Source of the DNA: Limosilactobacillus pulli | GTDB taxonomy: Bacteria; Bacillota; Bacilli; Lactobacillales; Lactobacillaceae | Direction of reading: 5' to 3' | DNA: 64,000 bases | Assembly: GCF_947381555.1 (NCBI RefSeq) | Contig: NZ_CANCWQ010000006.1 | Location: 1-64,000 of the forward strand | Part shown: positions 50,193 through 60,255 of the stretch, one piece after another | Layout: each line of letters starts with the position of its first letter | Numbering within the stretch: position 1 is the stretch's first letter | Made by a program: the position numbers and the translations under genes | Notes under the pieces: generated by a model | Told to the model about the DNA's origin: nothing | The model's database searches: none | Seen by the model: the letters and a program-made list of their open reading frames with translations, nothing else

Positions 50193-50756
50193 ATGGCTGA
50201 TGGTAAACAAATCCTAGCAGAAGCTAAAGAAAAGATGAATAAGTCCGGTGACGCACTGCGCCGGTCTTTGGCTGACATTCGGGCTGGTCGTGCCAATGCT
50301 AGTCTGTTAAACTCGGTTAAGGTTGAATACTATGGCGTGCCAACGCCTTTGAACCAAGTAGCCTCGATTACGATTCCAGAGGCACGGCAACTGCTGATCT
50401 CACCATATGACGAAAGTCTGCTGGATGAGATTGAAAAGGCTATCTACGCTTCTAACCTGGGCTTGACGCCTCAAAACGATGGTTCCGCAATTCGGCTGGT
50501 GATCCCACAACTGACTGAAGAACGGCGTAAGGAACTGGTTAAGCAGGTTAAGGCTGAACTGGAAAAGGCCAAGGTTGCGGTCCGCAACGTACGGCGGGAA
50601 GCCATGGATGACCTGAAGAAGGGCAACAAGAACGGCGACTTTAACGATGATGAATTCCACAAGCTGGAAGACAAGGTTCAAAAAGAAACCGATGAAGGAA
50701 TCAAGAACCTGGAAAAGATTGCCGACGAAAAAGAAAAAGAACTGCTGGAAGGCTAA
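50193..50756 (+). CDS. frr: Ribosome recycling factor
   Basis: Splits post-termination ribosomes together with EF-G. The 187-residue protein has the family pattern RRSLADIRAGRANASLLNSVKVEYYG (shown as RAGRANASLL), TPLNQVASITIPEARQL, LTEERRKELVKQVK and the C-terminal KELLEG. It begins three bases after the pyrH stop (ribosome site tgaggggga overlapping the end of pyrH) and ends before a terminator. Confidence 0.97.
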   Translation: MADGKQILAEAKEKMNKSGDALRRSLADIRAGRANASLLNSVKVEYYGVPTPLNQVASITIPEARQLLISPYDESLLDEIEKAIYASNLGLTPQNDGSAIRLVIPQLTEERRKELVKQVKAELEKAKVAVRNVRREAMDDLKKGNKNGDFNDDEFHKLEDKVQKETDEGIKNLEKIADEKEKELLEG

Positions 50757-50775
50757 GTTCTATATTCTAACTCAA

Positions 50776-50812
50776 AAGAGAAATCAACGTGCGTGGCGTT
50801 GGTTTCTTTTTA
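50776..50812 (+). terminator. Terminator of pyrH-frr
   Basis: The stem aagagaaatcaacg / cgttggtttctttt (one G-U pair) with T tail. Confidence 0.85.
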
Positions 50813-50956
50813 TTTTTTACTGAGGACCGTGCCAGCCATACTAAAATCTAGCTTAATATTATGCATAGTTGGCGACAAATGTAGAGCCAGGCCTAGATTT
50901 CTGGTAAAATGAAAAGTGTTGCAATTAAAAAACAATGCGGAAATGGAGGGTTGTTC

Positions 50957-51721
50957 TTGTTTAACAAGAATCACCAGGCGGCAGATGAGCCGCAATTGGA
51001 TATGTCCCGCATCCCAGCTCATGTTGCCATTATCATGGATGGCAATGGCCGCTGGGCGCAGGCGCGACACCTGCCTCGCGTGGCGGGTCACAAACAAGGC
51101 ATGCAGACGGTAAAAAAAGTTACGATTGCTGCCAGCGATCTTGGCGTAAAAGTGCTTTCGCTGTATGCTTTTTCAACGGAAAACTGGAAGCGGCCAGAGA
51201 GCGAAGTCAGCTACCTGATGGACTTGCCGATTCGCTTCTTTAATACGTTCGTGCCAGACCTGGTTAAGCATAATGTTAGGGTAACGGTTATGGGTGATAT
51301 CACCAGACTGCCAGAAAAAACGCAAAAAGTCGTTAATGATGCCATGGCTGATACCAAAGACTGTGACGGCATGATTCTAAACTTTGCGCTCAACTATGGG
51401 GCGCGTGATGAAATCAAGCGGGCCGTGCAGACAATTGCTCAACAGGCGGCAGCCGGCGAACTTGATCCTGCTTCCATCACTGAAGACACGATCAGCAGCC
51501 ATCTGATGTCAGCTCAGCTGGGCGAGTTTGCCGATCCTGATCTTTTGATTCGGACCAGCGGCGAAGAGCGGATCTCAAACTTTATGCTTTGGCAGATTGC
51601 CTACAGTGAGCTGCTGTTCGTACCAGAACACTGGCCAGACTTTGATGGCGAGACGCTTAAACGCTGCCTGATTGAATTTCAAGGGCGGCACCGTCGTTTT
51701 GGCGGTTTGGTAAATAAATAG
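50957..51721 (+). CDS. uppS: Isoprenyl transferase (undecaprenyl diphosphate synthase)
   Basis: Builds C55 undecaprenyl diphosphate, the carrier for cell wall precursors. The 254-residue protein has IIMDGNGRWAQAR (catalytic Asp and P-loop, about residues 28-40), LYAFSTENWKRP, and DLLIRTSGEERISNFMLWQ, the cis-prenyltransferase signature. I prefer TTG 50957, since ggaggg (50946-50951) lies about 6 bases upstream; the longer frame from 50909 includes this ribosome site in the coding region. It is coupled to cdsA. Confidence 0.93.
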   Translation: MFNKNHQAADEPQLDMSRIPAHVAIIMDGNGRWAQARHLPRVAGHKQGMQTVKKVTIAASDLGVKVLSLYAFSTENWKRPESEVSYLMDLPIRFFNTFVPDLVKHNVRVTVMGDITRLPEKTQKVVNDAMADTKDCDGMILNFALNYGARDEIKRAVQTIAQQAAAGELDPASITEDTISSHLMSAQLGEFADPDLLIRTSGEERISNFMLWQIAYSELLFVPEHWPDFDGETLKRCLIEFQGRHRRFGGLVNK

Positions 51722-51737
51722 AAACGGGTGAAGATTA

Positions 51738-52526
51738 GTGAAAACACGGATTATTACGGCAGTCGTTGCCTTGGCAATCTTTATTCCACTGATTGTCTAT
51801 GGCAGCTGGCCATTAACGATTGCGGCAGTCGTCTTAGGGATGATTGCAATCGGTGAAATCCTCAGCATGAAAAAGATGTTTCTGACGTCTTTTCCAGCGA
51901 TCATCAGCTATATTGGCGTGGCAATCATGGTCCTGCCCAACAGCTGGCTGGACTTTTTGCCGAGTCATATTACGCGGCTGTTTGCCATGTACGTAATGGT
52001 GCTGCTTTTATTGCTGCATACGGTTGTGCATAAGCAGCGCTTTAGTTTTGACGATGCCGGGGTCTTGGCGTTGGGGATGCTGTATGTCGGCATTGGCTTT
52101 AACAACTTCTTGGCAGCACGGGCCGTCAGCTTTACGACGCTTCTGTACGCCATGCTGATCGTCTGGCTGACTGACAGTGGCGCCTATCTGTTTGGCCGCA
52201 AGCTGGGCAAACACAAGCTGGCACCGCGCGTCAGTCCGAATAAAACCTGGGAAGGCTCGATCTGCGGTACGCTTTTGGCCACGGTGGTCTTAGCCGTTTA
52301 CCTCTACTTCTTCCCAGTTGGCTATCATAACTGGGGCTTGATGGTCTTCTTGACGCTGCTGCTTTCGATTTTGGGTCAGTTTGGTGATCTGGTTGAATCA
52401 GCACTCAAGCGATTCTACGGCGTTAAGGACTCCGGTAAGATCCTGCCTGGCCATGGTGGTATTTTGGACCGGTTTGACAGCATGCTGCTGGTCATGCCGG
52501 CCCTGTACCTGCTGGGGATTATCTAA
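51738..52526 (+). CDS. cdsA: Phosphatidate cytidylyltransferase
   Basis: Makes CDP-diacylglycerol for phospholipids. The 262-residue integral membrane protein has about seven hydrophobic segments and the C-terminal signature of the family around residues 195-250: ILGQFGDLVESALKRFYGVKDSG and LPGHGGILDRFDS (the S-x8-KR-x3-KD-x4-PGHGGxxDRxDS pattern). The start is GTG 51738 with a modest ribosome site (gggtgaag). It follows uppS by 16 bases and precedes rseP by 24, the usual LAB order. Confidence 0.95.
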   Translation: MKTRIITAVVALAIFIPLIVYGSWPLTIAAVVLGMIAIGEILSMKKMFLTSFPAIISYIGVAIMVLPNSWLDFLPSHITRLFAMYVMVLLLLLHTVVHKQRFSFDDAGVLALGMLYVGIGFNNFLAARAVSFTTLLYAMLIVWLTDSGAYLFGRKLGKHKLAPRVSPNKTWEGSICGTLLATVVLAVYLYFFPVGYHNWGLMVFLTLLLSILGQFGDLVESALKRFYGVKDSGKILPGHGGILDRFDSMLLVMPALYLLGII

Positions 52527-52550
52527 GCTGGCCGAAAGGTAGGCGATTCT

Positions 52551-53825
52551 GTGATATTAACGATTATTACCTTTATTATTGTCTTTGGGCTGCTGGTTTT
52601 GGTTCACGAATATGGCCACTACTATTTTGCCAAGCGGGCCGGCATTCTGGTTCGTGAATTTTCGATTGGCATGGGTCCCAAGATCTGGTGGCATCGCAAA
52701 AATGGCACGACTTATACGATCCGAATTCTGCCATTGGGCGGGTACGTTCGACTGGCAGGTGCCGATGAAGAAGATGAGGAGTCGCTGCGTCCCGGAACGC
52801 CGGTTTCCATTCAGCTTAACGACCAGCAAAAAGTTACCAGCATCAATACCAGTGACAAAAACACACTGTTTCAAGGGATTCCGCTGCAGCTGATCGATCA
52901 TGACCTAAACGAAGGCTTGTGGATCAAAGGCTACGTCAATGGTGATGAAAGTACGGTTAAGACCTATAGTGTCGATCATGATGCCACGATTATCGAAAAT
53001 GATGGCACCGTCGTTCAAATTGCTCCCAAAGATGTTCAGTTCCGTTCGGCCAGCCTGGGCAATCGGATGCTGACCAACTTTGCCGGACCATTTAACAACT
53101 TTTTGCTTTCATTGGTTGTCTTTATCATTTTGGGCTTTACGCTCAGCGGCATTCCAACCAACAGCAATCGGCTTGGTCAGGTGCAGACTGATTCCGTAGC
53201 AGCCAAAGCAGGCTTGAAGGCAGGCGATCGGATTACTGAGATCAATGGTCACCGAACCAAGAACTGGACGGCTTTGGCAACTAGAATCTCGGGCAATCCA
53301 GGCAAAAAGCTGACCGTTGAATACCAGCGCAATGGTCATACGTATACCACGACGATGACGCCTAAAAAAGTCAAGCAGGGCAATGAGACGGTTGGTCAAG
53401 TCGGTATTGTTGAAGAGCAAAAGACCGATGCCAAGTCGCGGATCACGTTTGGCTGGCAACGGTTCGTTCAGGCCGGTACTCTGATTTTCAGTGTGTTGGG
53501 GCACATGTTTACGCATGGCTTTAGCCTTAATGACTTGGGCGGGCCGGTTGCCATTTATGCCGGCACGTCGCAGGCCACGGCACTTGGGATCAACGGGGTG
53601 CTCAACTTCTTGGCCTTGTTATCGATTAACCTGGGGATCGTCAATTTACTGCCGATTCCTGCATTAGATGGTGGTAAGCTGTTATTAAACATCATCGAGG
53701 CGATTATCAGACGGCCGATTCCCGAAAAAGCAGAAGGCATCGTTACGATCATTGGCTTTGCCTTCTTGATGCTGTTGATGATTCTGGTTACTTGGAACGA
53801 TATTCAACGCTACTTTATTCATTAA
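52551..53825 (+). CDS. rseP: RseP-type site-2 protease (zinc metalloprotease)
   Basis: Intramembrane zinc protease that cuts regulatory or signal-peptide substrates in the membrane. The 424-residue protein has HEYGH (about residues 19-23) in the first helix, a PDZ domain at about residues 205-285 (QTDSVAAKAGLKAGDRITEINGH region), and the third metal ligand in PIPALDGGKLL (about residue 375). The sequence between HEYGH and the PDZ carries an extra loop typical of lactobacilli. The start is GTG 52551 with gaaaggtagg upstream. Confidence 0.94.
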   Translation: MILTIITFIIVFGLLVLVHEYGHYYFAKRAGILVREFSIGMGPKIWWHRKNGTTYTIRILPLGGYVRLAGADEEDEESLRPGTPVSIQLNDQQKVTSINTSDKNTLFQGIPLQLIDHDLNEGLWIKGYVNGDESTVKTYSVDHDATIIENDGTVVQIAPKDVQFRSASLGNRMLTNFAGPFNNFLLSLVVFIILGFTLSGIPTNSNRLGQVQTDSVAAKAGLKAGDRITEINGHRTKNWTALATRISGNPGKKLTVEYQRNGHTYTTTMTPKKVKQGNETVGQVGIVEEQKTDAKSRITFGWQRFVQAGTLIFSVLGHMFTHGFSLNDLGGPVAIYAGTSQATALGINGVLNFLALLSINLGIVNLLPIPALDGGKLLLNIIEAIIRRPIPEKAEGIVTIIGFAFLMLLMILVTWNDIQRYFIH

Positions 53826-53876
53826 AATTTCTGGCTCCGTTTCATGAAGCCGTTCAAAGGAGTATTTTTTTAAATT

Positions 53877-55619
53877 ATGAAGCAATCAAAGATTTTGATT
53901 CCTACCAAAAAAGAAGCACCAGCTGATGCTGAAGCGCTCAGCCATAAGATGATGGTGCGCGCCGGCTACATCTATCAAGTCTCGGCCGGGGTCTGGGCAT
54001 ATCTGCCAATGGCCTACCGCGTGATTCGCAAGGTGGAAAACATCATTCGCGAAGAAATGGACAAAGCCGGTGCGGTTGAAATGATGATGCCAGCACTTTT
54101 GCCAGCCGACCTGTGGAAAAAGTCGGGCCGTTACGAAAGCTATGGGGATAACCTGTTTAAGCTCAAGGACCGCCGCGATCGTGAATTTATCCTGGGACCT
54201 ACGCATGAAGAAACGGTTACCAGCATTCTGCGTGACAGTGTCCAATCATACAAGAAGCTGCCATTGGTTGTTTACCAATTGCAAGACAAATTCCGTGATG
54301 AAGATCGGCCACGCTATGGTATCTTACGGGGCAAGGAATTTGAGATGCTGGACGGCTATTCATTCTCAGCTGATCAAGCCGGTCTGGATGAAGCCTACAA
54401 TCTGCAGGCACAGGCTTATCGCAACATCTTTGATCGCATTGGGCTGGACTACAAGGTAATCTTAGCCGACTCTGGTACGATGGGCGGCAAGAACTCACAA
54501 GAATTCTCCGCACCAGCTGAAGTGGGTGAAGACACGATTGCTTACACGGATGGTACCTACGCAGCCAACTTGGAAAAGGCGACGAGCAAGTTTGCTGGCG
54601 TTCAACAGACCGATGCGCCGGCTGAACTTACCAAGCAGCCAACGCCAGGTGCTCACAGTGTTGACGAGGCGGCTGAAAGCCTGAGGATGGAAAGCAGCCA
54701 GATCATCAAGTCCATGCTGTACATGGCTAAGATGGATGAAGAAGAAACGGTACCAGTGCTGGTATTGATGCGCGGCAATGACGAAGTTAACGAAACCAAA
54801 GTCGAAAACGCGTTGGACTGTGAAGAACTCAGTCTGGCCACTGAAGAAGATGCTGAAAAATACTTGGGTGCTCACCCTGGTTCACTGGGGCCAGTTGGTG
54901 TTGGTGAAGAAGTGAAGATCTTAGCCGACAACTACGTCAAGGTATTGGTCAACATGGCTTGCGGTGCCAATGACGATGGCTTCCACTACGTCAATGCCAA
55001 CCTCGATCGCGACTTCCGTGTTGATGAGTTTGGCGATTTCCGTAACGTTCAAGAAGGCGAAATTGCACCAGACGGTCAGCCAATCAAGTTTACGCGTGGG
55101 ATCGAATTGGGTCACATCTTCAAGCTGGGGACGCACTACTCCAAGATTCTTGGTGCTCAAGTGCTGGATCAAAATGGTCGTCAAACCGACATGGTAATGG
55201 GCTGCTACGGGATCGGAGTTTCCCGGCTGCTGTCAGCAGTTGCTGAACAAACGGCCGATGAACACGGTTTGGCCTGGCCAGACAGCATCGCACCATTTGA
55301 CGTGCATGTGATCCCAGTCAATGCCAAAAACGATGAACAGATGCAGATGGCCGAAAGCATCACCAAAACTTTGGAAGCAGCCGGCTATGAAGTGCTGCTC
55401 GACGATCGTAAGGAACGGGTCGGCGTCAAGTTTGCCGATGCCGATCTGATTGGTCTGCCGCTGCGGATCACGGTCGGCAAGAAGGCCAGCGAAGGCATCG
55501 TTGAAGTCAAGATCCGTAAGACTGGCGAAACGATCGAAATCAAGCAAGAAGAAGTCGAAAACACGGTTGGCATTTTGCTCAAGCAATTGATGCCAAATAC
55601 TGAAACCGCCGCTGAATAA
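53877..55619 (+). CDS. proS: Prolyl-tRNA synthetase, bacterial type
   Basis: Charges tRNA-Pro. The 580-residue bacterial form has class II motif 2 (FRDEDRPRYGILRGKEFEM), an editing insertion domain at about residues 230-390, motif 3 in GCYGIGVSRLL (about residues 442-452), and a C-terminal anticodon-binding domain (VHVIPVNAKN onwards). The ATG has caaaggagtat upstream. It follows rseP by ~50 bases in the standard LAB order. Confidence 0.96.
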   Translation: MKQSKILIPTKKEAPADAEALSHKMMVRAGYIYQVSAGVWAYLPMAYRVIRKVENIIREEMDKAGAVEMMMPALLPADLWKKSGRYESYGDNLFKLKDRRDREFILGPTHEETVTSILRDSVQSYKKLPLVVYQLQDKFRDEDRPRYGILRGKEFEMLDGYSFSADQAGLDEAYNLQAQAYRNIFDRIGLDYKVILADSGTMGGKNSQEFSAPAEVGEDTIAYTDGTYAANLEKATSKFAGVQQTDAPAELTKQPTPGAHSVDEAAESLRMESSQIIKSMLYMAKMDEEETVPVLVLMRGNDEVNETKVENALDCEELSLATEEDAEKYLGAHPGSLGPVGVGEEVKILADNYVKVLVNMACGANDDGFHYVNANLDRDFRVDEFGDFRNVQEGEIAPDGQPIKFTRGIELGHIFKLGTHYSKILGAQVLDQNGRQTDMVMGCYGIGVSRLLSAVAEQTADEHGLAWPDSIAPFDVHVIPVNAKNDEQMQMAESITKTLEAAGYEVLLDDRKERVGVKFADADLIGLPLRITVGKKASEGIVEVKIRKTGETIEIKQEEVENTVGILLKQLMPNTETAAE

Positions 55620-55635
55620 ATTTTGAGCGACAGAC

Positions 55636-55663
55636 TTTACAAAAAGTGGTTTGAAGGTAGAAT
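55636..55663 (+). promoter_or_regulatory. Promoter of polC
   Basis: TTTACA (55636-55641) and TAGAAT (55658-55663) are separated by 16 bases. Confidence 0.5.
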
Positions 55664-55713
55664 AGATTCTGCTTTTAGCCGCTTTTTTTAATGAATGAGA
55701 GAGGAGCATTGGA

Positions 55714-58700
55714 GTGGAGTTATCACGACACGAGCTGTTTGAGCATCTGTTGGATCAACTAAAGATGGATAAAAATGATCCGGCCTTTAAGGATGGCAAG
55801 ATCAAGCAGGTAATCGTTCACCGCAAGTCCAAATGCTGGGAATTTGACATTGTATTGCGCAAGGTCATGCCTTATGCATTATTCCGGCAGTTCATCTCGG
55901 CTTTGCAGATGAGCTTTAGCCAGCTGGCCGGCGTTAATGCCAAAGTCAGGATCGTTACGCCAACCGATGAATTGGATGGCAAGGCAGTTGTTGACTACTG
56001 GTCATACGTGGTTGATGCCGAAGTCGGCGAATCGCCAATGGCACGCGAGGTCTGTTCAAAAACGATCCCCGAAGTCGATGGCAATCGCGTTCAGCTGCTG
56101 TTGGAAAACGAAGCCATCAAGGACTTTTTCGTTAAGAATCTGCTGAGTGCGATTGAAGAAGGCTATCAAAAAGTCGGTTTTCCACAGTTTCGAATTCATC
56201 CCTTAGTCGATCAGTCGGCTTCTGAACAAAAAATCAAAGAGCTCAAGGCCAAACAGCAGCAACAAGACCAAGAGCTGGTAAAAAAGGCTATGGAACGACT
56301 GCAGCAGCAAAAGGCCGAAAAAAAGCAGCAGGATAATTCGCTGCCTGACCTGGGTGATGGTCCGTTGGTGATTGGCAAGCCGATCAATCCCAAGGAACCG
56401 GTTCGGCGGATGGCTGAGATCACGGAAGAAGAGCGCAACGTGGTCGTTGAAGGATACGTGTTCTCCAAAGAAGTCCGTGAGCTGCGCAGTGGTCGCCAGC
56501 TGCTGATCTTAGAGGTAACCGACTACACATCATCATTTGCAATCAAGAAATTTTCCAACAACAAAGAAGACGAGGCCAAGTTTGCGGCGATCAAGGAAGG
56601 CGAATGGATCAAGGCACGCGGCCCGGTTCAAGAAGACACTTACATGCGTGATTTGACGATCATGGCCTATGCGATTCAACAAGTCAGCCATCCTGCCAGA
56701 AAAGACAACGCGGAAGGTGAAAAGCGCGTTGAATTGCATCTGCATACCACGATGAGTACGATGGATGCCACCAACTCAATTTCCGACTACATCAAACAGG
56801 CCGAAAAATGGGGGATGAAGGCCATTGCCGTAACCGATCATGCTGGCGTGCAGGCCTTCCCCGAGGCGTTTAACGCCAGCCATGACAAAAAAGGCAATGC
56901 CAAGATCAAGATTTTATATGGTGTGGAAGCCAATGTCGTTGACGATGGGATTCCTTTGGTCTACAACGAAAACCACGATGAGCTTTTAGGCAACACGTAT
57001 GTCATCTTTGACGTGGAAACAACGGGGCTTTCAGCGATCTATGATAAGGTGATTCAATTATCGGCCGTCAAGATGCGTGATGGTGAGGTATTAGACTCGT
57101 TTAACCAGTTTATCGATCCGGGCTTCCCGCTTTCTGAACAAACCAAGGAACTGACCAAGATTACTGACGAAGACGTTAAGGGATCCAAGTCGGAAACCGA
57201 AGTCTTTCAAATGTTCCAAGACTTTTGTGCGGGCTGCCTGCTGGCTGGACACAACGTCAGCTTTGATATGGGCTTTTTGAATACCGGCTATGAGCGTGAT
57301 GGCTTGCCACGGATTACAGCTCCGGTGATCGATACTTTGCCATTGGCGCGCTTTTTACACCCAGAAATGCACCGGTTTACGCTGGATACTTTGAGCCGTA
57401 AGTTTAAGGTTGGACTTGATCACCACCACCGGGCCGACCATGATGCCGAGGCAACGGGACACTTGCTGCACATCTTTTTAAGAGATGCTGAAAAGCGCTA
57501 CGATGCCAAGTACGTAGATGATTTGAACAAGCATATTTCGGATAATGGCGCTTATCGTCATGGGCGGCCGTTTCATGCGACGATCTTTGCTCAGAATCGT
57601 GATGGCTTAAAGAATCTCTACAAACTGGTCTCTTTGGCCAACGTTAAGTACTTTTACCGAGTACCACGGATTCCGCGTAGCGTGTTGGATCATTACCGCG
57701 ATGGACTTTTGATTGGGACGGCCTGCTCAAGAGGCGAAGTTTTTACCGCCATGATGGAAAAAGGCTACACGGATGCCAAGCAAAAAGCACAATACTATGA
57801 CTTTATTGAGGTTCAGCCCAAGCCAAACTACGCGCCTTTGATTGAACAGCAGATTATCTCAAACACCGCGCATCTGGAAGACATCATCAAAAATATGGTC
57901 AAATTGGGTGCCGACCTGGATAAGCCGGTGGTGGCAACGGGTGATGCACACTATCTCAATCCAGAAGACAAGATCTATCGCCACATTTTGATCAACTCGC
58001 AAGGTGGCGCCAACCCACTCAATCGGACCCGTCGGCCAGACGTACCATTTAGAACGACTGATGACATGCTCAAGCAGTTTGCCTTTTTAGGTGAAGAAAA
58101 GGCCCACGAGATTGTCGTGAAAAACACCAATCGCTTGGCCGACTCAATTGAAGAAATGCGGCCAGTGCAAGATTCGCTGCACACACCGAACATGAAGGGC
58201 GCCAATGAAGAATTGGCCAAGCGGACCTGGGATACCGCGCATGCCTGGTATGGCGATCCATTGCCAAAGCTGGTTAAGGATCGTGTCGAATTGGAATTAA
58301 ATTCGATCATCGGCAACGGGTACGCAGTTATCTATCTGATTGCCCAGCGCCTGGTAGCCAAGTCCAATAAAGACGGTTATCTGGTTGGCTCGCGTGGTTC
58401 GGTTGGATCATCAGTCGTGGCCAACCTGGCCGGAATTACCGAGGTTAACGCCTTTCCGCCGCATTATCGCTGTCCCAACTGTCAATACAGCCACTTCTAC
58501 ACAAAAGGTGAGTACAGCTCGGGCTTTGATATGCCAGATAAGGACTGCCCTAAATGTGGGACTTTGATGATTAAAGACGGTCATGACATTCCGTTCCAGA
58601 CTTTCCTTGGCTTTAAGGGTAATAAGGTTCCCGATATCGATCTGAACTTTTCTGGCGACTACCAGCCGATCGCGCATAACTACATGAAGGTGCTCTTTGG

Positions 58701-60051
58701 TGAAAAGAACGTTTATCGGGCCGGGACGATCGGTACGGTGGCCGACAAGACGGCTTATGGCTACGTCAAGGCCTTTGAACGCGATACTGAGCAGCAGTTC
58801 CGTGGTGCCGAAGAGGATCGCCTGGCCAAAGGTGCAACCGGCGTTAAGCGGACGACCGGTCAGCACCCAGCCGGAATTATTATCGTACCGGATGACATGA
58901 GCATCTATGACTTTACGCCGGTGCAGTATCCAGCTGATGATCAAAACGCAGCCTGGGAGACGACACACTTTGATTTCCATTCAATTCACGACAACATTTT
59001 GAAGATGGATATTTTGGGTCATGATGATCCAACCATGATTCGTTTTTTGCAAGACCTTTCTGGTGTCAATCCACAGACGATTCCAATGGATGATCCTGGG
59101 GTGATGAGTCTGTTTTCCAGTCCCGACATCTTGGGTGTTACTGAAGAACAGATTCAAAGTAAAACTGGGACCTTGGGATTGCCAGAATTCGGGACCCGCT
59201 TCGTACGGGGAATGCTGGACGATACGCACCCGAAGAACTACTCACAGCTGCTGCAGATCTCTGGCCTTTCTCATGGGACTGGCGTGTGGCTGGACAACGC
59301 TCAAGAACTGATCAAAAACGGTACTGCTACGATTGCCAACGTTATCGGTTGTCGTGACAACATCATGACCGACTTGATCCACTATGGCCTGGATTCAGAA
59401 ACGTCATTCCAGGTCATGGAGCACGTGCGTAAAGGGCGCGGGATTCCAGAAGAATGGCAAGAAAAGATGCTGCAGGCGGGCGTGCCACAATGGTATCTGG
59501 ATTCTTGTCTGAAGATCCAATACATGTTCCCACGGGCGCACGCGGCAGCTTATGTTTTGATGGCGCTGCGGATTGCCTACTTTAAGGTCTACTTTCCATT
59601 GGTATACTACGCCGCCTATTTCTCGGTGCGGGCCGATGACTTTGACGTAGTCGCCATGGCGCATGGTAAGGATGCCGTCAAGGCGCGCATGCAGCAGATC
59701 AACGACCAGGGCAATGAAGCCAGTGCCAAGGATAAGAGTCTGCTGACGATTTTGGAATTGGCCAATGAAATGCTGGAACGCGGCTACAACTTTGAGATGG
59801 TTGATCTGAATCGTTCCGATGCTACGGACTGGCTGATTGATGGCAATTCATTGATTGCACCGTTTCGAGCTATTCCTGGACTGGGGGTCAACGTTGCCAA
59901 GCAGATCGTAGCCGCCCGGGCCCAGCGACCGTTCCTTTCCAAAGAAGATCTTTCCGAGCGCGGTAAGGTTTCACAGACTTTGATTGAGTTTATGACAGCC
60001 AACCATGTCTTAGACGACTTGCCGGATGAAAATCAGCTTAGTCTGTTTTAA
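55714..60051 (+). CDS. polC: DNA polymerase III alpha subunit, Gram-positive PolC
   Basis: Main leading-strand replicative polymerase with built-in proofreading. The 1445-residue protein runs: N-terminal tau-binding-like part, OB fold (about residues 230-320), PHP domain (VELHLHTTMSTMDATNS, about residue 342), an inserted DnaQ 3'-5' exonuclease (VIFDVETTGLSAIYDK, about residues 430-445), the split PHP, the polymerase core (PDIDLNFSGDYQ, about residue 972), a zinc ribbon CPNCQYSHF..CPKCG (about residues 919-950), and the C-terminal helix-hairpin-helix. The start is GTG 55714, with gagaggag upstream. Confidence 0.97.
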   Translation: MELSRHELFEHLLDQLKMDKNDPAFKDGKIKQVIVHRKSKCWEFDIVLRKVMPYALFRQFISALQMSFSQLAGVNAKVRIVTPTDELDGKAVVDYWSYVVDAEVGESPMAREVCSKTIPEVDGNRVQLLLENEAIKDFFVKNLLSAIEEGYQKVGFPQFRIHPLVDQSASEQKIKELKAKQQQQDQELVKKAMERLQQQKAEKKQQDNSLPDLGDGPLVIGKPINPKEPVRRMAEITEEERNVVVEGYVFSKEVRELRSGRQLLILEVTDYTSSFAIKKFSNNKEDEAKFAAIKEGEWIKARGPVQEDTYMRDLTIMAYAIQQVSHPARKDNAEGEKRVELHLHTTMSTMDATNSISDYIKQAEKWGMKAIAVTDHAGVQAFPEAFNASHDKKGNAKIKILYGVEANVVDDGIPLVYNENHDELLGNTYVIFDVETTGLSAIYDKVIQLSAVKMRDGEVLDSFNQFIDPGFPLSEQTKELTKITDEDVKGSKSETEVFQMFQDFCAGCLLAGHNVSFDMGFLNTGYERDGLPRITAPVIDTLPLARFLHPEMHRFTLDTLSRKFKVGLDHHHRADHDAEATGHLLHIFLRDAEKRYDAKYVDDLNKHISDNGAYRHGRPFHATIFAQNRDGLKNLYKLVSLANVKYFYRVPRIPRSVLDHYRDGLLIGTACSRGEVFTAMMEKGYTDAKQKAQYYDFIEVQPKPNYAPLIEQQIISNTAHLEDIIKNMVKLGADLDKPVVATGDAHYLNPEDKIYRHILINSQGGANPLNRTRRPDVPFRTTDDMLKQFAFLGEEKAHEIVVKNTNRLADSIEEMRPVQDSLHTPNMKGANEELAKRTWDTAHAWYGDPLPKLVKDRVELELNSIIGNGYAVIYLIAQRLVAKSNKDGYLVGSRGSVGSSVVANLAGITEVNAFPPHYRCPNCQYSHFYTKGEYSSGFDMPDKDCPKCGTLMIKDGHDIPFQTFLGFKGNKVPDIDLNFSGDYQPIAHNYMKVLFGEKNVYRAGTIGTVADKTAYGYVKAFERDTEQQFRGAEEDRLAKGATGVKRTTGQHPAGIIIVPDDMSIYDFTPVQYPADDQNAAWETTHFDFHSIHDNILKMDILGHDDPTMIRFLQDLSGVNPQTIPMDDPGVMSLFSSPDILGVTEEQIQSKTGTLGLPEFGTRFVRGMLDDTHPKNYSQLLQISGLSHGTGVWLDNAQELIKNGTATIANVIGCRDNIMTDLIHYGLDSETSFQVMEHVRKGRGIPEEWQEKMLQAGVPQWYLDSCLKIQYMFPRAHAAAYVLMALRIAYFKVYFPLVYYAAYFSVRADDFDVVAMAHGKDAVKARMQQINDQGNEASAKDKSLLTILELANEMLERGYNFEMVDLNRSDATDWLIDGNSLIAPFRAIPGLGVNVAKQIVAARAQRPFLSKEDLSERGKVSQTLIEFMTANHVLDDLPDENQLSLF

Positions 60052-60148
60052 GCCACGTGTTAAGATGCCTTGTTTGTAGCTTGGCTGGTCATATTTGTTA
60101 CGTTATCAGTCTGACTTTATCCAATTAGCAGTCAAATTCCGCTCATGG

Positions 60149-60177
60149 TTGCTAAGTGAAAACAAAGATGCTATACT
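60149..60177 (+). promoter_or_regulatory. Promoter of the rimP-nusA-infB operon
   Basis: TTGCTA (60149-60154) and TATACT (60172-60177) with a 17-base spacer. Confidence 0.75.
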
Positions 60178-60201
60178 GTCAATAGTGAATAACTCGTTAG
60201 G

Positions 60202-60228
60202 GAGTGAGCAGCAATGCTCGCTCTTTTT
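60202..60228 (+). terminator. Leader hairpin before rimP (attenuator-like)
   Basis: The stem gagtgagc / gctcgctc with T run lies between the promoter and rimP. Similar leader hairpins occur at the start of nusA operons in other Firmicutes, where they may allow NusA feedback. Confidence 0.65.
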
Positions 60229-60255
60229 ATTGCAATGAAATTGGAGGTGGCGGAT